14,731 nucleotides of DNA from CAZFJG01 sp964410915 (GCA_964410915.1 CAYPIU010000042.1:1-14731), one strand, 5' to 3'. Shown: positions 5,988-14,140, numbered from the stretch's first letter. The notes: generated from the sequence alone by a model not told the origin. A program made the numbers and translations.

Positions 5988-7853
5988 TCAAACGGGAATA
6001 TCCTCCACAGCCAGATCGAGTTTCAATTCCAGGAGCTTTTCCCGGGTCGGCACTCCATCTGACGTCCAGCCCCGAGCCTCATAATATTCATCGAGCATAA
6101 GGTCAAGATCTTTACGTGGAATATAATGACCCTTCGATAAACCACTCTTCAATGGTTCTTCCATGATCTTCCTGGGAAGATAGTCATCAACTCTCCTGAA
6201 CCCTTCCCTTACATTGAACATCCGAGCCAGGTTGTTCAATCTCTCTCCAAGTTTCCAGACATCCTCCTCACTGAAATCCCAACCTGTAACCACGGTCAGT
6301 AAGCGTGCCACCATTCCGTGAGCTATTGTCACGAGAGGACCGTGAACAGGAAACATACAAAGAGTTGTAATATCAAAGGCTCCGCAGAAATCCTGATTCC
6401 ATTTCGTTAGTTTTCCCTTTCCAGCTATATCAAGTCGCTCTACAGGCTTGGGAAGAGGAACGCCGAAGACTTCCTGAAAAGCGTAACCGCGGTTATGATC
6501 GGCACCTGTATAGCTTGTTGCAAAGTTCAGTCCCATAGCCTTGAGTCCTCTAACATCATAGGCAGGAAGTTCAAGACCCTTTACCTCGATGGAATATAGA
6601 TCTGCTCCTTTGCCCAACCTCTGCGCAGCTTTCCTTGTACCATCTGCGAACAGATCAGCAAAACCTTCCCGGTATGCCATCATCCGGAGAAAAGCAAGAC
6701 TTGCTTCTTCATTGCCAAAACGCAGATCCAGGCCATTAGTTTCCTTCAAAACACCTTTTTCTACCATTTCCATTGCCATGGATGTGGTCACCCCGGCTGA
6801 GATGGTGTCCATCCCGAGCCTGTCACACAATCTATCTGCTGCAATAATAAAATCAGGGTTATCGATACCTTCGGAAGACCCGAGTGAGTAAAGGGTTTCA
6901 TATTCAGGACCTTCAGAGGATATACCTGCATACCTGCTCCCCTTGCTCATTCTCACCCAGCTGCAGCCTATAGGGCACCCATAACATGGGTTCTGCCTGA
7001 CATTATAATTTGAAACAGCTTCACTCCCGATCGAATTGAGCCATGACGTATCTGCAGGATCCTTCCAGTTATTTACGGGAAAGACCCCAAGCTCCACTGT
7101 TGATTCCACTGTAGCTGTAGTACCGTATTTTGACAGTATGCCGTAGGTACCAATATCTTCCTTGAAATATTTCATTACTTCGATAACAGCGGTCCTGAGA
7201 GCCTTGCCATCAGCAACCGGAACATCCTTCGTTCCTCTCACTGCAATAGCCTTGAGATTTTTACTTCCCATTACTGCACCAACACCTTTTCTTCCGGCAG
7301 CACGGGCTTCATTCATTATGCAGGAAATAAGGATCTGATTTTCTCCGGCAGGACCTATGCATGAAATTCTGAAATTCTGATCTTTAAGCTCTTCCTTGAG
7401 ATATACCTGTGTATCCTGAGTATCAAGCCCCCAGTATTTTTCAGCGTTACGTATAGAAACCCTGTCATCATTCACGGAAATATATACGGGCTCTTCGGAT
7501 CTTCCCTCAATTACTATTGCATCATATCCAGCCCATTTCATCTCAACAGGGAAAAAACCTCCGGACAGGGAACTGCCCAGACCCCCGGTAAGCGGTGATT
7601 TCGTACTTATGTTAAGTCGGCTGGCACAGGGTATCCTGGTTCCGGTAAAAGGACCAACGGTATAAACAAGTTTATTTTCCGGACCAAGCGGATCAGTTCC
7701 CGCAGGAAGCTCTTCATAAAGGATCCTTGCTGCAAGTGCGGAGCCTCCGACATAGTCCCTCAATATTTCCGGATCTATTTCTTCGACATGATGTTTTCGC
7801 TCTGTAAGATCAATTCTCAAAAGTCTGCCGAAAAAACCTCCCTGAAAGGTCAT
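5988..7853 (-). CDS. aor: Aldehyde:ferredoxin oxidoreductase (tungsten/molybdenum pterin enzyme)
   Basis: A ~621-residue cytoplasmic AOR-family protein. Family landmarks (numbered from the upstream ATG at 7859) are the N-terminal GGFFGRLLRIDLT, YVGGSALAARIL (~36-47) and TKSPLTGGLGSSLSGG (86-101) of the pterin-binding domain. NEARAAGRKGVGAVMGSKNLKA spans ~183-204. The cluster motif NPCYGCPIGC has Cys292, 295 and 299, with the fourth Cys501 in TTLCMFP; together these hold one [4Fe-4S] cluster. Members oxidise aldehydes to acids with ferredoxin, or run in reverse, and carry W- or Mo-bis-pterin. The substrate cannot be told. The start at 7853 is chosen because AGGAGG is seven bases upstream; the ATG at 7859 almost touches that site. 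It is coupled to the MoaD-like gene and preceded by a foldable leader. Size and cluster ligands look intact. Confidence 0.95.
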   Translation of the reverse strand: MTFQGGFFGRLLRIDLTERKHHVEEIDPEILRDYVGGSALAARILYEELPAGTDPLGPENKLVYTVGPFTGTRIPCASRLNISTKSPLTGGLGSSLSGGFFPVEMKWAGYDAIVIEGRSEEPVYISVNDDRVSIRNAEKYWGLDTQDTQVYLKEELKDQNFRISCIGPAGENQILISCIMNEARAAGRKGVGAVMGSKNLKAIAVRGTKDVPVADGKALRTAVIEVMKYFKEDIGTYGILSKYGTTATVESTVELGVFPVNNWKDPADTSWLNSIGSEAVSNYNVRQNPCYGCPIGCSWVRMSKGSRYAGISSEGPEYETLYSLGSSEGIDNPDFIIAADRLCDRLGMDTISAGVTTSMAMEMVEKGVLKETNGLDLRFGNEEASLAFLRMMAYREGFADLFADGTRKAAQRLGKGADLYSIEVKGLELPAYDVRGLKAMGLNFATSYTGADHNRGYAFQEVFGVPLPKPVERLDIAGKGKLTKWNQDFCGAFDITTLCMFPVHGPLVTIAHGMVARLLTVVTGWDFSEEDVWKLGERLNNLARMFNVREGFRRVDDYLPRKIMEEPLKSGLSKGHYIPRKDLDLMLDEYYEARGWTSDGVPTREKLLELKLDLAVEDIPV

Positions 7854-7871
7854 GAACATTCCTCCTCTGTA

Positions 7872-7886
7872 TGATTTGATAAATCA
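7872..7886. promoter_or_regulatory. Small palindrome TGATTT-GAT-AAATCA before the AOR gene
   Basis: Six-base arms sit just upstream of the AOR ribosome binding site. It could be an operator or a minor mRNA hairpin; only the symmetry supports it. Confidence 0.25.
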
Positions 7887-7940
7887 CTTGACTGATATTG
7901 AAGATAACTTTAGATACAAAATACTTATATTTAATTGTAG

Positions 7941-8040
7941 TACATTGGGAAATCCGCTCTTAAAGGACCGGGAGTAAGTCTAATGTCTGTGGAACTCTGA
8001 CTTTGCCCGCGATGAGGGTTCTTAAAGTTGATCAATAGTA
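7941..8040 (-). ncRNA. Candidate structured leader RNA upstream of AOR
   Basis: The 258-bp spacer upstream of AOR folds by eye on the minus strand. A closing stem UAC(U)AUUG/CAAUGUA (8040-8033 with 7947-7941) encloses two hairpins. One is CGGG-CA-AAGUC...GACUU-ACU-CCCG (8009-7969); the other is GGUCC...GGAUU (7969-7951). Single-stranded segments such as AGAACCCUCAUCG remain, and GAAC there could reach GUUC in the first hairpin loop. A long leader before a tungsten/molybdenum enzyme gene suggests a Moco/Tuco-type cofactor riboswitch, but I cannot confirm a match to that family's conserved bases. The rest of the spacer (8041-8117) holds two GATC-rich palindromes. Confidence 0.35.
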
Positions 8041-8058
8041 TTATTTTTCATATTGGCC

Positions 8059-8119
8059 GATCTACAGATCAAGGATATTACAATTAACAGCCATAATTTC
8101 CACAAAGATCTGCTGATCT
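8059..8119 (-). repeat. Two GATC palindromes after the small membrane protein gene
   Basis: GATCT-AC-AGATC (8059-8070) and AGATC-TGCT-GATCT (8106-8119) lie at and just beyond the stop codon at 8118. Either could form a short hairpin, but neither is followed by a proper T tract, so they are at best weak terminators. The spacing and shared AGATC/GATCT arms suggest related elements. Confidence 0.35.
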
Positions 8120-8456
8120 ATCTCTTATTATCGAAAAATGGGGAAAGTTCTACAAATGCAATTATAAGAAGAACAACCGCTAAAAGATAAGTGCCTGCAG
8201 AAGCTGTATTTCCTCCTGCACATACATTTGAAAAGATAAAAATAGAAGTAACACCCAGGATAAAAGAAACAAAAAGGCTGCCTGCCAGATGCAGATATTT
8301 CTTATGAAAATATATACCGCATCCTGAGAGAAAAAAGGAGAGTGCCGTGAATGCTGCAATTTTTGACCCTGCCCCACTGGAATTAGAAAAAAGAGAAGCT
8401 GACAGCATGAATATTCCGCCAGTTATATTAAAATAGAGATAGAAGCCATTTTTCAA
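8118..8456 (-). CDS. Small hydrophobic membrane protein, function unknown
   Basis: 112 residues with about four hydrophobic segments (~8-24, 29-49, 55-76, 86-104) and a short charged C-terminal tail (FFDNKR). I do not recognise the family. It begins six bases after the diguanylate cyclase stop codon, so the two are probably co-translated, and it might assist or report on that membrane enzyme; this is inference from position only. The start is uncertain. TTG at 8456 gives four segments but has no clear Shine-Dalgarno. An ATG at 8408 has a weak GGCGGA six bases upstream and would truncate the first segment. Confidence 0.6.
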   Translation of the reverse strand: MKNGFYLYFNITGGIFMLSASLFSNSSGAGSKIAAFTALSFFLSGCGIYFHKKYLHLAGSLFVSFILGVTSIFIFSNVCAGGNTASAGTYLLAVVLLIIAFVELSPFFDNKR

Positions 8457-8462
8457 TTTTTT

Positions 8463-10010
8463 TCAGCTCTCAAGATCAGGAAGAACTATTCCGACTTTTG
8501 CCTTCCTGTTCTTTTTATGCTCATACATCCTTGAATCAGCTATGTCGATCACTCTCGCAAGATCTCTTGAATCAAACGGATATTCTCCTATCCCGAAATC
8601 TGCTTCCAGTTCTATGCCATCAATTGACAGCGACATATCTGCCACTGCGTTACATATCCTTTCAAGTATTTTTTGTGCATCTTTTTTGTTCGTCCCTGGA
8701 AGAAAGATAATGAATTCATCTCCTCCATAACGTGCAACATCGTCATTAACACGAAGGTTTTCCCTTATGAGACAGGCAACTTTTGACAATACTGAATCAC
8801 CTTTAGTATGGCCCAGATTATCATTAATTTCCTTAAAGTTACCGAGATCTATTATAGCAAGACTTGCCCTTGATTTCCCTCTATCAAGTTCTCCCTGAAG
8901 TTTACTTATCTTTTCAAGGAAAAATCTCCTGTTCCAAAGTGTTGTAAGTGGGTCGACAAGCGCCTCCGTTTTTCTCTTTTCATATCCCCATGCTACAGAA
9001 AAGCTTGCGATAAAAAGCGCTATGGATACGAAAATAAAGATCCCTGCATTTGAAAGAATAACTGGAAACATTCTTTTACTGATATAAGAACCTGGAACAA
9101 ATGAAACCAGTTTCCAGGGCGGTTTACCCGGCCCCTTGAATACGGGGGCTATATTGTTAAGATCCGTATTAAAAGCATCTTCAATAATTGGGAAAACAGA
9201 GATAAATGAGTAAAAACCCGACTTATCATGAAACTGACCTTCCTCAGAGTTATTTATCGTTTCCCTGACAAGTGTCCGGGAGGCCCACTGGAGATCATCT
9301 CCATAATTTCTCATAACCTGATTTTCGGAATCCAGAAGTACAAGACTGCTTCCCTCAACTCCCGGATGCCTGCCAAGCATTCCAAGCAGATTCTTTCCAC
9401 AATAATCAAAGGCCACAGTTCCAAGGATATTCCCTTTTCTATTTTTAACGGGAGAAGCGAATCTCATTGTATTTCGCGAGGCACCTTCTCTGGTTACATT
9501 TGCAGGATCCCCGGGTAAAATAAATATCTCACCCTGTTTCAACATTTCTTTTCCAGGAGAGATCTCTTTCTTTCCCACTTCTCCCTCCTTATCCGGATAA
9601 GATATAAAAGGGGTACCATTGTCATAACCAACGACAAGTATTTGTTCTCCCCCTGTTCCCGTAAGGGTTATACTGTCGTAGATATTCTGAGTACGAATAA
9701 AATCAAGCAGAATATATGCTAACCTTGAAGTATGATAACTGCTTCCTGAAAAAGCAGATGCTGTAACGTGAAACCTTGAAATGAAAACAAGATCTCCTAT
9801 TACATCATAGACAGTCTGGTTAATGATCTCTTCTTCCTTCATGAGGTAATAACTCTGTTTATTCTCCAGAAGAAGATACTCCTGATCTTTTTGAGCACTA
9901 TACTTGAAAAATATTATCGCAGCAACAAGAATGGACAACGGAAGGAACATTAAAAGTGTCCTTTTAATTATTCCTGAATTTATGTTGAATAATTTTTTGT
10001 TAATAGACAA
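8463..10010 (-). CDS. Membrane diguanylate cyclase with Cache-like sensor and GGDEF domain
   Basis: A 515-residue inner-membrane protein with TM1 at ~17-36, an extracytoplasmic sensor (~37-314) that looks like a double Cache ligand-binding domain, TM2 at ~317-341, and a GGDEF domain (~348-508). The catalytic domain begins with DPLTTLWNRR and has the active signature GGDEF (429-433). The allosteric inhibitory RxxD site (Arg420, Asp423) stands five residues before it, so product feedback inhibition is expected. It converts two GTP to c-di-GMP. The start is TTG at 10010, with AAGGGGA about seven bases upstream; the ATG a few bases upstream in another frame meets a stop within five codons. A small membrane protein gene follows by six bases. 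An inverted repeat shared with the c-di-GMP riboswitch operon lies ~46 bp upstream of the start. Confidence 0.95.
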   Translation of the reverse strand: MSINKKLFNINSGIIKRTLLMFLPLSILVAAIIFFKYSAQKDQEYLLLENKQSYYLMKEEEIINQTVYDVIGDLVFISRFHVTASAFSGSSYHTSRLAYILLDFIRTQNIYDSITLTGTGGEQILVVGYDNGTPFISYPDKEGEVGKKEISPGKEMLKQGEIFILPGDPANVTREGASRNTMRFASPVKNRKGNILGTVAFDYCGKNLLGMLGRHPGVEGSSLVLLDSENQVMRNYGDDLQWASRTLVRETINNSEEGQFHDKSGFYSFISVFPIIEDAFNTDLNNIAPVFKGPGKPPWKLVSFVPGSYISKRMFPVILSNAGIFIFVSIALFIASFSVAWGYEKRKTEALVDPLTTLWNRRFFLEKISKLQGELDRGKSRASLAIIDLGNFKEINDNLGHTKGDSVLSKVACLIRENLRVNDDVARYGGDEFIIFLPGTNKKDAQKILERICNAVADMSLSIDGIELEADFGIGEYPFDSRDLARVIDIADSRMYEHKKNRKAKVGIVLPDLES

Positions 10011-10055
10011 ACATTTGTCCCCTTTTCTCTCTTAAGACACTCTAAATCTTGTCAG

Positions 10056-10080
10056 GAATTTACTTTTTCTGAGTAAATTC
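10056..10080. promoter_or_regulatory. Inverted repeat GAATTTACT-N7-AGTAAATTC upstream of the diguanylate cyclase gene
   Basis: Nine-base perfect arms; the inner part reads ATTTAC-N9-GTAAAT (10058-10078). This is the same half-sites and spacing as the repeat at 5590-5610 before the riboswitch operon. It sits ~46 bp upstream of the TTG start, in the probable promoter region, and is an operator candidate for a common regulator. Confidence 0.5.
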
Positions 10081-10121
10081 TACTTTATTGAAGAAGGGAT
10101 CACTGGGGTTTATGACACATA

Positions 10122-10147
10122 TCAGATGATCCTGCTGGATCATCTGA
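10122..10147. repeat. 11-bp perfect hairpin with alternative stem, flanked by TTAYGACACAT repeats
   Basis: Arms TCAGATGATCC (10122-10132) and GGATCATCTGA (10137-10147) enclose a TGCT loop. CCTGCT (10131-10136) can alternatively pair with AGCAGG (10147-10152). Direct repeats TTATGACACAT and TTACGACACAT (about 10110-10120 and 10157-10167) flank it. It lies 50-75 bp after the nitroreductase stop and may end that transcript, but no T tract follows on the minus strand. Confidence 0.5.
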
Positions 10148-10195
10148 GCAGGGACTTACGACACATTTTTTACATAAAAGTCTGAAAATCACTTT

Positions 10196-10714
10196 TTAAA
10201 ACTTATCGTCATGGATCTTTGACCATTCAAGTTTTTCACTCGATAAGCCCTTTTTATCCTCTCCTGGATAACCTACCGCAATAATTGACTCTACCATATA
10301 TTTTTCGGGGATCCCGAGTACCTGTTTTATGTAATCTCCTGCAGTTTGGGGTTCCTTGTGTGTTCTGTTCCTTATCTGGATCCAGCAGCTCCCGAGATCG
10401 AGAGATTGTGCTGTAAGGTGTGTAATAGCTGAAGCAATGGAACAATCCTCCACCCAGACATCACTTTTTTCCGGATCAGCAACAAAGATTATCCCAAGGG
10501 CTGCTCCCTTCAGAAAATCGGAACCATGAGTTTTGGAATCCGCAAGTTTTTCGATCAGATCAGGGTCACTGACAAAGATAAATTCCCATGGCTGGATATT
10601 TTTCGATGAAGGTGACCTGAGAACAGCTTCCTTTAAAACATCTATCTTCCAGGATTCTATGGAATTATTCGTATACTTTCTGATACTTCTCCTCTTCCTT
10701 AACAATTCAAGCAT
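10196..10714 (-). CDS. Nitroreductase-family FMN oxidoreductase
   Basis: A 172-residue compact member of the nitroreductase fold. The N-terminal RRSIRKY (8-14) is the FMN phosphate-binding signature, SPSSKNIQPWEF (34-45) is the second flavin-binding motif, and the C-terminal IIAVGYPGE (144-152) closes the domain. Such enzymes are FMN-dependent and use NAD(P)H or another donor to reduce nitro compounds, quinones or flavins; the true substrate is unknown. GGAGGAG lies eight bases before the ATG. It is 53 bp downstream of the iron-sulfur flavoprotein gene and likely in the same operon, suggesting a shared redox role. No ferredoxin domain is fused. A family call is safe; a specific function is not. 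Confidence 0.9.
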   Translation of the reverse strand: MLELLRKRRSIRKYTNNSIESWKIDVLKEAVLRSPSSKNIQPWEFIFVSDPDLIEKLADSKTHGSDFLKGAALGIIFVADPEKSDVWVEDCSIASAITHLTAQSLDLGSCWIQIRNRTHKEPQTAGDYIKQVLGIPEKYMVESIIAVGYPGEDKKGLSSEKLEWSKIHDDKF

Positions 10715-10767
10715 TATAGAATCTCCTCCCCGGGGATTTACTCTTTAAAATATGAAATTAATATTTC

Positions 10768-11370
10768 CTAAGTCCGCTTCCTTAAAAGGATCGTACCAGC
10801 AAGTCTTGCCCCCATATCTTCAGCCTCACGCATCAATGAATCATTATCTCTGACAACACCGGGCCCAAAATATCCAACAGCTTTCAGATCATCTACTACC
10901 CTGTAACCAAGTGATTGAAGAGACATTGTCATAGCCGGAGCAGTGAATCCCATGTCCTCTTCCGAGTGTTGTTCACAGACTGATATTACCGAAGCATATT
11001 TACCGCCTGAAGCCTCAATAGCACTGACCCATCGGGACCTGTCCTGAGGATCAAAGTTTTCCAGACAATAACACCTCTCAATGAAAGCTTTCATCAATGA
11101 AGTAATATTATAAAAATACGTTGGAGAGGCACATATCAATCCATCGGCCTCAAGCATTTGCGGATAGATATCCTGCATGTCATCCTGTATAACACAGTTG
11201 AAGGAATCCCGGCATCCTTCGCAGCCGGTGCAACCGGATATGGAAAGATCTCCAAGATGAATAATTTTTGTCTCAGCCCCTAACCTCGAGGCTCCTTCAA
11301 GTGCACGCTCAATAAGAGACGCTGTGTTACCCTTTTTTCTTGGACTTCCGTTCACTGCAAGAATTTTCAT
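10768..11370 (-). CDS. Iron-sulfur flavoprotein (Isf-like, flavodoxin fold)
   Basis: A 200-residue flavodoxin-fold protein. The N-terminal MKILAVNGSPRKKGNT holds the FMN phosphate loop. A compact cysteine motif CTGCEGCRDSFNC (Cys47, 50, 53, 59; C-x2-C-x2-C-x5-C) is the form used by iron-sulfur flavoproteins to bind a [4Fe-4S] cluster. SPTYFYNIT (~82-90) follows the fold's third strand. Isf proteins are dimers that pass electrons, often from ferredoxin, and have been linked to oxygen or peroxide detoxification in anaerobes. The start is set at 11370, where AGGAGG is seven bases upstream; an ATG six bases earlier nearly overlaps that site. The nitroreductase gene follows by 53 bp. Confidence 0.88.
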   Translation of the reverse strand: MKILAVNGSPRKKGNTASLIERALEGASRLGAETKIIHLGDLSISGCTGCEGCRDSFNCVIQDDMQDIYPQMLEADGLICASPTYFYNITSLMKAFIERCYCLENFDPQDRSRWVSAIEASGGKYASVISVCEQHSEEDMGFTAPAMTMSLQSLGYRVVDDLKAVGYFGPGVVRDNDSLMREAEDMGARLAGTILLRKRT

Positions 11371-11471
11371 GAACATTCCTCCTTTTCAATTATAGCCGCA
11401 CGGTTTCTTCGATCAGCATAGTCAGAATAATTGAGAGGAGTCATAATCGCAGAAAGGGAAAAGCCATGTTC

Positions 11472-11501
11472 TGAACCGTCAAAGATCGCTCCAGCGGTTC
11501 A
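11472..11501 (-). terminator. Stem-loop after proA (weak terminator candidate)
   Basis: Arms TGAACCG and CGGTTCA (11472-11478, 11495-11501) flank a 16-base loop and lie just past the proA stop. On the minus strand only an interrupted T-rich stretch (GGCTTTTCCCTTTCT) follows a few bases later, so termination would be weak. The rest of the 11377-11509 spacer shows no gene. Confidence 0.4.
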
Positions 11502-11509
11502 ACACCTTT

Positions 11510-12915
11510 TTACCTTATCTGTCCATTACCTCTAACTATATACTTGACTGATGTAAGCTGCTCCAGCCCCATGGGACCCCTCGCATGAAGTTTCTGTGTA
11601 CTTATCCCCATCTCTGCTCCAAATCCAAATTCCCCACCGTCTGTAAACCTTGTAGAAACATTTACATATACTGCAGCTGCATCTACATTGCGGAGGAAAT
11701 ATTGAGAGCTTTCATAACTGTCAGTAAGGATACTTTCACTATGGCCTGTTCCGTATTTATTGATATGTTTTACTGCTTCTTCAACAGAATCAACGATCTT
11801 TACTGACACGATCATATCAAGATATTCAGTTGCCCAATCTTCTTCCTTTGCCGGAATAACTGAAGGAACTATCTTTATGACTTCCTCATCACCCCGGACC
11901 TCGACACCTTCTGCTACAAGATCCTTTACCAGATCCGGAAGGATAGATCCTGCGATATCACTGTGAACGATAAAGGTCTCAGCCGAATTACAGGTTGAAG
12001 GTCTTGAGATCTTTGCGTTGACAGCAACCCTTCGAGCCATAACTGGCTCTGCTGAAGAATCAATAAACACATGGCAGACACCCATACCGGTCATTATNNN
12101 NNNNNNNNNNNNNNNNNNNNNNNNNNNNNNNNNNNNNNNNNNNNNNNNNNNNNNNNNNNNNNNNNNNNNNNNNNNNNNNNNNNNNNNNNNNNNNNNNCTG
12201 GCTCTGCTGAAGAATCAATAAACACATGGCAGACACCCATACCGGTCATTATCACAGGAACAGATGCATTTTCCTGTATAGCTTTCTTCAGTCCCTTGCC
12301 TCCTCTCGGAATGAGGACATCCAGATATTCATTCATCCTCATCAGAATGGAAGTGGATTCACGACTTGTATCATCTATGAGCTGGACCGCCCCCGGGGGA
12401 AGCCCTGATGAAGATGCTATTCTGCTCATAACTGACGCGATCGCCCTGTTGGAATTTATTGCTTCCTTTCCTCCCTTCAGGATGACGGCATTGCCTGACT
12501 TCAGGCAAAGGCCTGCAGCGTCTGCGGTAACATTTGGTCTTGACTCATATATTATCCCGATCACCCCCAGGGGGACCCTTACCTTCTGGATCTCAAGACC
12601 ATTCTGGTTTTTACATGAACCCAGATGCTGCCATACCGGGTCATCGAGAGTTGCTATCTTCTCAAGCCCTGAAGCCATACCCTCGATTCGTTCCTTATTC
12701 AGAGTCAACCTTTCCAGAAGAGGCTCAGAAAGTCCATTCTTTCTGCCATTTTCAAGATCAACCCTGTTAGCCTCGAGGATCTCCTGTTCATTTGCCCTTA
12801 TTGATAAAGCCATTTTAAGAAGAATGCTGTTTTTTTCACTGGATAACATTGAAGCAAGTATTTTAGAGGCATCTGCAGCCTTCTTCCCCTGGCTGTAAAT
12901 CTCTTCCCTGAGCAT
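11510..12915 (-). CDS. proA: Gamma-glutamyl phosphate reductase, split only by an assembly gap
   Basis: This enzyme reduces gamma-glutamyl phosphate with NADPH to glutamate semialdehyde, the second step of proline synthesis. The sequence reads as two pieces: residues 1-239 from 12915 to the gap, and the C-terminal part running to the stop at 11510. The two share the same 17 residues (MTGMGVCHVFIDSSAEP) on either side of 100 N. Merging that overlap gives one uninterrupted frame of 416 residues, matching the ~417 of E. coli ProA. The catalytic cysteine is Cys257 in RPSTCNSAET. The GPMGLEQLTS motif near the C-terminus and the NAD(P)-binding region (SRPNVTADAAGLCLKSGNAVILKGG) are present. AAGGAG is eight bases before the ATG, and proB ends 31 bp upstream. 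Not a pseudogene. Confidence 0.95.
12043..12252. other. Assembly gap (100 N) flanked by an exact 55-bp duplicate
   Basis: N fills 12098-12197. The 55 bases before it (12043-12097) are identical to the 55 after it (12198-12252). Two contigs sharing a 55-base end overlap were joined with a default 100-N spacer instead of being merged; 55 is a common de Bruijn k-mer length. Collapsing the overlap restores proA exactly. Confidence 0.95.
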
Positions 12916-12946
12916 TTAGACCACTCCTTAACAACTTTTAGTTTTT

Positions 12947-14068
12947 CTATAGCATGATAAGGTTATCTCTATGAATTACCTCATCATAATCTTTTTGTTC
13001 AAGAATTTCTTTTATCTTTTCGGATTTTCTGCCAGCTATCTTTTTTATCTCAATTGAGGAATAATTGACGATACCTTTGGCAATGGGACGACCATCAACA
13101 GTACTTACAGTTACAACATTTCCCCTGTCAAAATCCCCATCTACCCTCGTTACCCCCGATGGAAGCAGGCTTCTGCCATCTTTGACGAGAGCATTGACAG
13201 CACCCTGGTCAATATAAATACTTCCCTGGGAGATCTTCCCAAAACCTATCCATCTTTTACGGGCCTGACACCCGTCAACCCTTGGATTAAATACTGTGCC
13301 AAGCTTTTCTCCCTGGATTATCCTTCTCAGGATATCCTCTTCAGTTGCTCTGGCGATCAGCATTGAAATTCCTGAAGCCATAGTCATCCTGGCAGCAGCG
13401 AGTTTTGCATACATGCCCCCGGTGGAAAAACTGCTTCCCCTGGATCTCGAATTTTCTTCCATTTCAGGCGTTATATCATATATTTCGTCCACCAGTTCAG
13501 CAGAAGGATCATTTCTCGGATCCCGGTCATAAAAACCATCTATATCAGAGAGAATAACGAGAAGATCAGCATTGACAGTACATGCAACCATAGCTGAAAG
13601 CCTGTCATTATCCCCAAATCTCAATTCTTCGACTGCCACCGTATCATTCTCGTTGATAACAGGCACAACACCCATATCAAGAAGGGTCAGCATTGTATTC
13701 CTGGTATTCAGATATCTCATCCTGTCATCAAAAACATCTCTTGTAAGAAGGATCTGCGCCACTTTTATTCCATACTCAGCAAAGAGTTTTTCATAAACAT
13801 GAAGTAACGCACCCTGACCAACCGCTGCCAGAGCCTGTTTTACCGGAAGATTTTCGGGGGTCCCCTTGTAATCAAGAACACCTATTCCTGATCCTACAGC
13901 ACCGGAGCTCACCAGAAGAACATCTTTACCCTGGTTTCTAAGGTCCGCAATTTCCCTTACAAGCCTTTCCATCCTGTAGAGATTTATCTTGCCCGTATCA
14001 TGTGTAATAGTACTGGTCCCGACTTTTACTACTATCCTTTTGGAGTTTTTCAGATCCTGCCTTGACAT
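12947..14068 (-). CDS. proB: Glutamate 5-kinase with C-terminal PUA domain
   Basis: It phosphorylates L-glutamate with ATP, the committed step of proline synthesis, and hands the labile product to ProA. The 373-residue protein has an amino-acid kinase domain (~8-260): KVGTSTIT (15-22), SSGAVGSG (54-61), INENDTV (138-144), FGDNDRLSA (151-159), SDIDGFY (174-180) and STGGMYAK (215-222). A PUA domain follows (~277-355). Length and layout match standard bacterial ProB. GGGGATGAG precedes the ATG by a normal distance. It is followed by proA in the same direction. Feedback inhibition by proline is usual for this family. The upstream 184 bp are shared with the divergent macro-domain gene. Confidence 0.97.
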   Translation of the reverse strand: MSRQDLKNSKRIVVKVGTSTITHDTGKINLYRMERLVREIADLRNQGKDVLLVSSGAVGSGIGVLDYKGTPENLPVKQALAAVGQGALLHVYEKLFAEYGIKVAQILLTRDVFDDRMRYLNTRNTMLTLLDMGVVPVINENDTVAVEELRFGDNDRLSAMVACTVNADLLVILSDIDGFYDRDPRNDPSAELVDEIYDITPEMEENSRSRGSSFSTGGMYAKLAAARMTMASGISMLIARATEEDILRRIIQGEKLGTVFNPRVDGCQARKRWIGFGKISQGSIYIDQGAVNALVKDGRSLLPSGVTRVDGDFDRGNVVTVSTVDGRPIAKGIVNYSSIEIKKIAGRKSEKIKEILEQKDYDEVIHRDNLIML

Positions 14069-14121
14069 CTACTCATCCCCTGCACCTTATTGTGTCTTGT
14101 TCGATAAATTCCAAAAACTGC

Positions 14122-14140
14122 TGTAAATTATTATTTTACA
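14122..14140. promoter_or_regulatory. Inverted repeat TGTAAA-N7-TTTACA in the proB / macro-domain divergent spacer
   Basis: The 14069-14252 spacer separates two divergent genes and must hold both promoters. The only clear symmetric element is this AT-rich repeat about 55 bp before proB. Promoter hexamers are not convincing, although AT-rich stretches (TAAAAT, TTGATATAC) could serve. Confidence 0.3.

Noticed and set aside
7941..8040. Firm call of a molybdenum/tungsten cofactor riboswitch
   Set aside because: Context is suggestive, but I could not verify the family's conserved bases, so only a generic structured-leader candidate is reported.
11510..12915. proA as two genes, or a gene broken by an inserted element
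   Set aside because: The interruption is only N bases with exact 55-bp overlapping flanks; merging gives a normal full-length ProA.
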